34,565 nt of DNA from an uncultured Bacteroidota bacterium (GTDB taxonomy: Bacteria; Bacteroidota; Bacteroidia; Chitinophagales; Chitinophagaceae). The notes beneath the pieces are model-generated. The model was not told the origin of the DNA. It ran no database searches and saw nothing but the letters and a program-made list of their open reading frames with translations. Positions 30,656 to 34,565 of this stretch are shown piece after piece (positions within the stretch are counted from its first letter, which is position 1; each line of letters begins with the position of its first letter). Position numbers and translations under genes: made by a program. The stretch covers positions 1-34,565 of the forward strand of contig CAISOH010000320.1 in the NCBI GenBank assembly GCA_903887005.1. The letters run 5' to 3'.

Positions 30656-32197
30656 TTAATCCTCATCATCTTCGCTTATGTTCAGATTAAGCATACTACC
30701 CAGCATATCGCGAAAAGCAAAACCGCCTTTTTCAAGTCCCTTTTTACTTATTAAAGAAAACTCCGCAAGTCCGTGTAATAAAAACTCCATCAATAAACCC
30801 GTCCGGGCTTCTTCTGCGTCAGGATAAAATTGTTTTACTGCGGCATACAGGCCGCCAACTTTATATAAACCGGCAAGGAAGTCTTCATCACTATCATCCT
30901 GGAAAAGAAGCACATCATTATTTTTGCCAAACCAGTCAATAACCGGTTGGTAAGGATTGGGTTTAGCTTTCGCTTTTTGAATATCCCTTCCTTTTTTAAA
31001 GGATTGCGGATCAGGAAAATATTGCAGAAATAAAGCCCTGATAGCCAGTCCTAGCAGACGATGAGCTACATTAAGCGGTCCTTCCTGCTCCCCTTCATAT
31101 ACCAGTTCTATTTTACCGGTAATAGAAGGAACAATACCTATAAAATCTGAAATCCGCACCCAGGTATGTTTATTATTGCTATGCAAGGTGCGCAATTCGG
31201 CTGTGCTAACCAGGTTCTCGTAAGCTGATATGGTAAGCCTTGCCGAAACGCCGCTTTTCTGGTCCACGAACTCGCTTTTCCGGGCTTCAATAGCCACTTG
31301 TTCTATGAGCAGAATGCACAGGTCTGAAACTTCTACTTTTTGCAATTGTTCGGGCAAAATATCAGCTTCCTGGGCAGTGATAGCTTTAGATATTTCAATA
31401 GTTTTGGGGTAATGGGTTATTATCTGGCTCTCTATCCTGTCTTTAAGCGGGGTCACAATGCTGCCGCGGTTTGTATAATCTTCCGGATTAGCTGTAAAAA
31501 TGAACAGTATATCAAGCGGCAGCCGCAGTTTAAAGCCGCGAATCTGTATATCACCTTCCTGCAGAATATTGAATAGTGAAACCTGTATCCGCGCCTGGAG
31601 GTCGGGCAATTCATTTATTACAAAGATACCTCTGTGCGAGCGGGGTATGATACCATAATGCAGCGCCTGTTCGTCGGCAAAACTGAGCCGCATATTGGCC
31701 GCTTTTATAGGGTCAATATCACCTATAAGATCCGCTACGGAGACATCTGGGGTTGCCAGTTTTTCACCATAACGATCACTTCTATGCATCCAGGTTATAG
31801 GGGTGTTGTCGCCACTGGCTTCCAGCACAGTCCGGGCATAAAGAGAAATGGGTTCAAATGGATCATCATTTATCTCACTGCCTGCTACCACCGGGATCCA
31901 TTCATCGAGGAGGTTTATCATTTCCCGTGCCATACGCGTCTTGGCCTGCCCACGCAATCCAAGAAATAAAATATTGTGGCGCGATAGTAAAGCCCTTTCC
32001 ACATCCGGTATCACTGTATTTTCAAAACCAAGTATGGTATTAAACGGACTTTGTTTTTTCTGTATAAACCGGATAAGATTATTACGGATCTCTTCTTTTA
32101 CCGCCTTTGAATTATATCCGGCCTTTTTCAGTTCACCGAAAGTTTTTATTTCTGGTTGTTTCATGTTTTGCATTATTTTGTCAAATTCGCCTGGCAT
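30656..32197 (-). CDS. Mg-chelatase subunit I / MoxR-like AAA+ ATPase
   Basis: 513 residues. The AAA+ core shows ILFLGLRGQAKTRMA (Walker A GLRGQAKT, 80-87), Walker B FVINELPDL (192-200, with Asn-Glu rather than Asp-Glu), the helix-2-insert strand IQIRGFKLRLPLDI, and sensor 1 FIFTANPEDYTNRG (233-245), followed by PLKDRIESQI, all in BchI/MoxR order. The C-terminal 150 residues (FAEFSLISKKGLEKGGFAFRDML) are additional. MoxR-type proteins are chaperone-like and usually act with a VWA-domain partner; none is visible here. Start may instead be M9 or M12. It follows the exported coiled-coil gene by 21 bases, so the two form an operon. Confidence 0.85.
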   Translation of the reverse strand: MPGEFDKIMQNMKQPEIKTFGELKKAGYNSKAVKEEIRNNLIRFIQKKQSPFNTILGFENTVIPDVERALLSRHNILFLGLRGQAKTRMAREMINLLDEWIPVVAGSEINDDPFEPISLYARTVLEASGDNTPITWMHRSDRYGEKLATPDVSVADLIGDIDPIKAANMRLSFADEQALHYGIIPRSHRGIFVINELPDLQARIQVSLFNILQEGDIQIRGFKLRLPLDILFIFTANPEDYTNRGSIVTPLKDRIESQIITHYPKTIEISKAITAQEADILPEQLQKVEVSDLCILLIEQVAIEARKSEFVDQKSGVSARLTISAYENLVSTAELRTLHSNNKHTWVRISDFIGIVPSITGKIELVYEGEQEGPLNVAHRLLGLAIRALFLQYFPDPQSFKKGRDIQKAKAKPNPYQPVIDWFGKNNDVLLFQDDSDEDFLAGLYKVGGLYAAVKQFYPDAEEARTGLLMEFLLHGLAEFSLISKKGLEKGGFAFRDMLGSMLNLNISEDDED

Positions 32198-32218
32198 ATC
32201 TTTAAATAAACTCTTTAT

Positions 32219-33622
32219 TTATTCCCCTTCATCATCTTTTTGTTTTGGCTTTTCCTTCAGCTGCTCTTTTGGCTTTTCTTTAGGCGGTTCATAAGGTTTG
32301 CCTAACTGTTTTGCCATTTCTTTTTTTGCATTTTCCACCTCTTCCTCTCTTTCTTTCTTTTCTCTTTCTTCTCTTTCTTTCTGCCTTTTTATCTTCCTCT
32401 CTAACCGCTCTATTCTCGGGCTCTTCTCCTCTTTATTTTTTTCGTCTGTTTTAACTTTGTCAAAAACTGCCTGATCAGCCCTGCCATACATACCTGTTTC
32501 AAGCATAAGATCTAACTGCTCCAGTTTCTTTTCAGTTATATCTGCCTGCTTAAGCACAACATCGTAACCGGTACCATTCTCGTTATTAGTCCATTGGCCG
32601 GTAAATACCTTGTTTACCAATTCCAGTTCCAGCGACCCCACCGGCGGATCATCTTCCATTATCCATTTCCCTTCAGCATCTTTAGTAATATTGAGTTTTA
32701 CATAATTTGCCTGATCGCCAAATTTATAAAGCCCGTCAAATAAAACAGATTTTCCTGATTTTACATCTTTCAAATATCTGATAAACAGCTTTACAGGTAT
32801 TTCGTCATCAAATTTACCTTCATAATATTTTCTGTCTGTTACTAGTTTCCGGGTATGTTGTTTTTCGTCTTCCGTTGTATTAACAACCTGTAAATTCCTT
32901 CTTTTTTTTGCTGCGGAATCTAAATGGGCCGTATCAACAAGTGATCTGTTAAGGGAATCTGTTTTTAATGAATCGCTGAATTGATTTTTTGACAACCATT
33001 CAAAGTACTTCCTTTCTTCATTTTCCTTGAAAATGTATTCGTCAATAGTGGACGCTTCCAGAATATTAATTACCTGCCCGCCAAAAAAGTACCCCTGAAT
33101 TTTTTGTATTTCGGTTATCGTAATGCAGAAAGTAAGTCTTCCCAGCAGGTCTCTGATAAACATATACCCCTTAAAACGTTCAGGGGCTATTTTATCATAG
33201 CCAATAAGGTCGCGGGAGGGTGGTTCTTTCTTTAGTTCATAACGCTGCATGACAATAGAGTTCCAGTGAATCCCTGAATCCTCTCCTTTTTGGAGTACCG
33301 CGCTAAACCGGTTCAGGATATTACGGTTGTAAAAAGGGTCGAACTGGAGCAGGCTTTGAGGATGTTCTTTTAATTCATTCAGCGCCCTCATGGTTTCAGG
33401 TGTATGGTCAGGATTATGTATTACCATGGCCCATAATGAGTCGAAGGGCGGAAAAAGATAAAAATAATTCAATGAATCTTTATTCATCAGGCAGCCCAGC
33501 ACATTATTCATCAGTCCTACTTCAGTTCTGGGCAGGCTCCTGTATTTATGTTTACGGCCATAGGCATGATGAGTACCTGCGGTAAAGGAAACCAGTAAAA
33601 GTAAAATAAATAAATACCTCAT
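32219..33622 (-). CDS. Exported protein with charged C-terminal coiled coil, unknown function
   Basis: 467 residues with a signal peptide (MRYLFILLLLVSFTAGTHHA). The middle has beta-rich stretches (FKGYMFIRDLLGRLTFCITI, YVKLNITKDAEGKWIMEDD, LELVNKVFTGQWTNNENGTGY). From about residue 400 it becomes a highly charged Glu/Arg/Lys helix (ERLERKIKRQKEREEREKKE) and a Pro-Lys-Glu tail (KPYEPPKEKPKEQLKEKPKQ). The family is not recognised. It is the promoter-proximal gene of a two-gene operon with the MoxR-like AAA protein, so the cytoplasmic ATPase and this exported protein may be functionally linked. Confidence 0.7.
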   Translation of the reverse strand: MRYLFILLLLVSFTAGTHHAYGRKHKYRSLPRTEVGLMNNVLGCLMNKDSLNYFYLFPPFDSLWAMVIHNPDHTPETMRALNELKEHPQSLLQFDPFYNRNILNRFSAVLQKGEDSGIHWNSIVMQRYELKKEPPSRDLIGYDKIAPERFKGYMFIRDLLGRLTFCITITEIQKIQGYFFGGQVINILEASTIDEYIFKENEERKYFEWLSKNQFSDSLKTDSLNRSLVDTAHLDSAAKKRRNLQVVNTTEDEKQHTRKLVTDRKYYEGKFDDEIPVKLFIRYLKDVKSGKSVLFDGLYKFGDQANYVKLNITKDAEGKWIMEDDPPVGSLELELVNKVFTGQWTNNENGTGYDVVLKQADITEKKLEQLDLMLETGMYGRADQAVFDKVKTDEKNKEEKSPRIERLERKIKRQKEREEREKKEREEEVENAKKEMAKQLGKPYEPPKEKPKEQLKEKPKQKDDEGE

Positions 33623-33670
33623 TCATTTTGGTTAGGAGCGAATAAAGTTAAGGCATTTAGGCTTATTGAT

Positions 33671-33730
33671 TTAAAAGTTAAAAGGTTAAAAAGTTAAAAG
33701 GCTGAAAAGTTAATTAGTTAAAAGGTTAAT
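33671..33730. repeat. Degenerate AAAAGTTAAAAGG simple repeat
   Basis: About six imperfect copies of TTAAAAGTTAAAAGG-type words between the coiled-coil gene and the ArsC-like gene. Typical AT-rich simple repeat; no promoter role evident. Confidence 0.7.
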
Positions 33731-33752
33731 CAGGTAATTGGGCAGGGTACTA

Positions 33753-34112
33753 TTATTTCTTATTCTCTATCAGCTCAAATACTCTTTCCGGGGGCCGGGC
33801 AACTATCGCCTTATCACCTTTCTCCACAATTGGACGTTCTATCAGTGCCGGATTTTCAGCAAGTATAGTCAGCCACTCTTTTTCTGTGATGTCTTTATCC
33901 TTAAATTGTTCTTTATAAAGTTCCTCGCTTTTACGAACCAGTTCAGAAGGCTGCATACCTAACTTTTTAAGCAACGCCTTCAGCTCTTTTTTATTCAAAG
34001 GCTCGGCGAGATACCACCTGACATTATGAGGTATGCCTTGTTCTATTAGTATCTCCAGCGCCCCGCGGCTCTTGCTGCACCGGCCATTGTGGTATATGGT
34101 TATGTCTTCCAA
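33753..34112 (-). CDS. ArsC-family reductase (arsenate reductase-like)
   Basis: 119 residues using the TTG at 34110-34112; a longer frame reaches an ATG at 34151 but adds an atypical MVQFPLQHHKYNT and overlaps the upstream gene by 29 bases. Thioredoxin-fold ArsC motifs are complete: ITIYHNGRCSKSRGAL with the catalytic Cys12, LNKKELKALLKKLGM, the acidic-basic block LVRKSEELYKEQF, and NPALIERPIVEKGDKAIVARPPERV containing the ERPIV signature. Such proteins reduce arsenate using glutathione or glutaredoxin, but many relatives (YffB, Spx-like) have other roles. No ars genes are adjacent, so arsenate as substrate is unproven. Confidence 0.86.
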   Translation of the reverse strand: MEDITIYHNGRCSKSRGALEILIEQGIPHNVRWYLAEPLNKKELKALLKKLGMQPSELVRKSEELYKEQFKDKDITEKEWLTILAENPALIERPIVEKGDKAIVARPPERVFELIENKK

Positions 34113-34122
34113 GGTATTATAT

Positions 34123-34455
34123 TTATGGTGTTGTAAAGGAAACTGAACCAATAACTGGAGTTCGCAATGCAGATTTTACAACTTTAATAAATTCTATTGT
34201 TGACAGGTTATCAATCTCCTTTTGTGTATATTCTTTAGTGAGTAATAAAGTATTAATTCTACCAAGATAGTCGTTATACAATAGCCATATTCTGGAAGCA
34301 GGTGGAATTTGTATATTAAGAATAGCACATAGCCATTCTCTAACTTTTACAATCAGTTGTTCAGGGTCATTGCCATGATCTTTTATATCTTGCCCACTAA
34401 TATCTGAAATGATTTCATCGTAGCGGTTCCTAAGTTCAAGTACCAAATGCAACAC
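34123..34455 (-). pseudogene. Probable truncated gene, C-terminal part of a larger protein
   Basis: 110 codons from a GTG at 34453-34455, ending 10 bases before the preferred ArsC start. The segment YDEIISDISGQDIKDHGNDP followed by EQLIVKVREWL resembles, from memory, the C-terminal part of larger TIR- or nucleotidyl-binding-like proteins of unknown function that carry a SDIxGQDIxAH...VRDWL block; that match is tentative. No N-terminal domain precedes it. An in-frame TGA lies two codons upstream, within the 48-bp palindrome, so the frame seems broken exactly there. It could alternatively be an intact small gene. Confidence 0.45.
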
Positions 34456-34456
34456 G

Positions 34457-34504
34457 CTTAGTCAATTTACGTCCGGGGGTACCCCCGGACGTAAATTGAC
34501 TAAG
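34457..34504. repeat. Perfect 48-bp palindrome
   Basis: Arms of 24 bases each (34457-34480 and 34481-34504) are exact reverse complements with no spacer; the centre is GTCCGGGGGTACCCCCGGAC and the ends are CTTAGTCAATTTAC / GTAAATTGACTAAG. Symmetry stops sharply at both ends. The end word CTTAGTCAA occurs again at 34548-34556. Confidence 0.97.
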
Positions 34505-34565
34505 AATCCTAAACTTCGTGCTGCTTATGACTCCAAAATTTATTCATCTTAGTCAAGACCAAAGG

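Noticed and set aside
34457-34504. Palindrome as a fold-back assembly chimera or an integron attC site
   Set aside because: A fold-back would continue the symmetry outward, but it stops at exactly 24 bases on each side; integron core sites (GTTRRRY) are absent. Assembly error cannot be fully excluded without reads.

Overview
The window reads as chromosomal DNA of a member of the Bacteroidota, most likely a Chitinophagaceae-like bacterium. Three things point there: moderately AT-rich DNA; start sites without Shine-Dalgarno sequences but with TAnnTTTG boxes (the Bacteroidota -7 promoter element); and the gene content (carboxypeptidase-regulatory-domain proteins, outer-membrane barrels with AQ-type signal-peptide ends, a short ComEC, many TPR proteins, Bacteroidota-style intergenic hairpin repeats). 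This placement is inferred from sequence style, not from a marker-gene search.

Layout. 0-5.2 kb: a C-terminal gene fragment, a beta-carbonic anhydrase, then an aromatic/acyl-CoA catabolic group (fumarylacetoacetate-hydrolase family, 3-hydroxyacyl-CoA dehydrogenase, a small outer-membrane barrel, a PaaY-like hexapeptide protein), closed by a strong bidirectional terminator shared with a convergent ArsR-type regulator. 5.3-13.1 kb: housekeeping genes (tsaB, ridA, glnS) interleaved with an Xre/RES toxin-antitoxin pair, a PIN-toxin pair, an ATP-grasp enzyme, a TPR lipoprotein/exported protein and a Uma2-family nuclease. 13.2-19.3 kb: a large exported TPR protein, a repeat-bearing gap, a K+ channel, a cold-shock protein, a small exported protein, a zinc-type CDF exporter and a small AT-rich patch with a 38-codon ORF and an unknown exported protein. 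19.3-25.3 kb (mostly minus strand): an MBL-fold hydrolase, an HTH/SEC-C protein carrying three 57-bp tandem repeats in frame, a carboxypeptidase-regulatory-domain protein, an orphan DUF2281 protein and ComEC. 25.4-29.6 kb: an ATPase fused to a PD-(D/E)XK-like domain, preceded by four 54-bp tandem palindromic repeats, diverging from a PcrA/UvrD helicase. 29.8-34.5 kb (minus strand): an outer-membrane barrel, a MoxR/Mg-chelatase-like AAA protein in an operon with an exported charged coiled-coil protein, an ArsC-family reductase and a probable truncated gene that ends at a perfect 48-bp palindrome.

The most unusual structures are the 54-bp palindrome array upstream of the ATPase-nuclease gene, the 48-bp perfect palindrome at the breakpoint of the last gene, the in-frame 57-bp repeat expansion in the HTH/SEC-C gene, and the repeated placement of TAnnTTTG exactly four bases before ATG, which predicts leaderless transcripts. 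I did not find a CRISPR array, rRNA, tRNA, transposase or prophage gene. Most of the rest is ordinary core genome.
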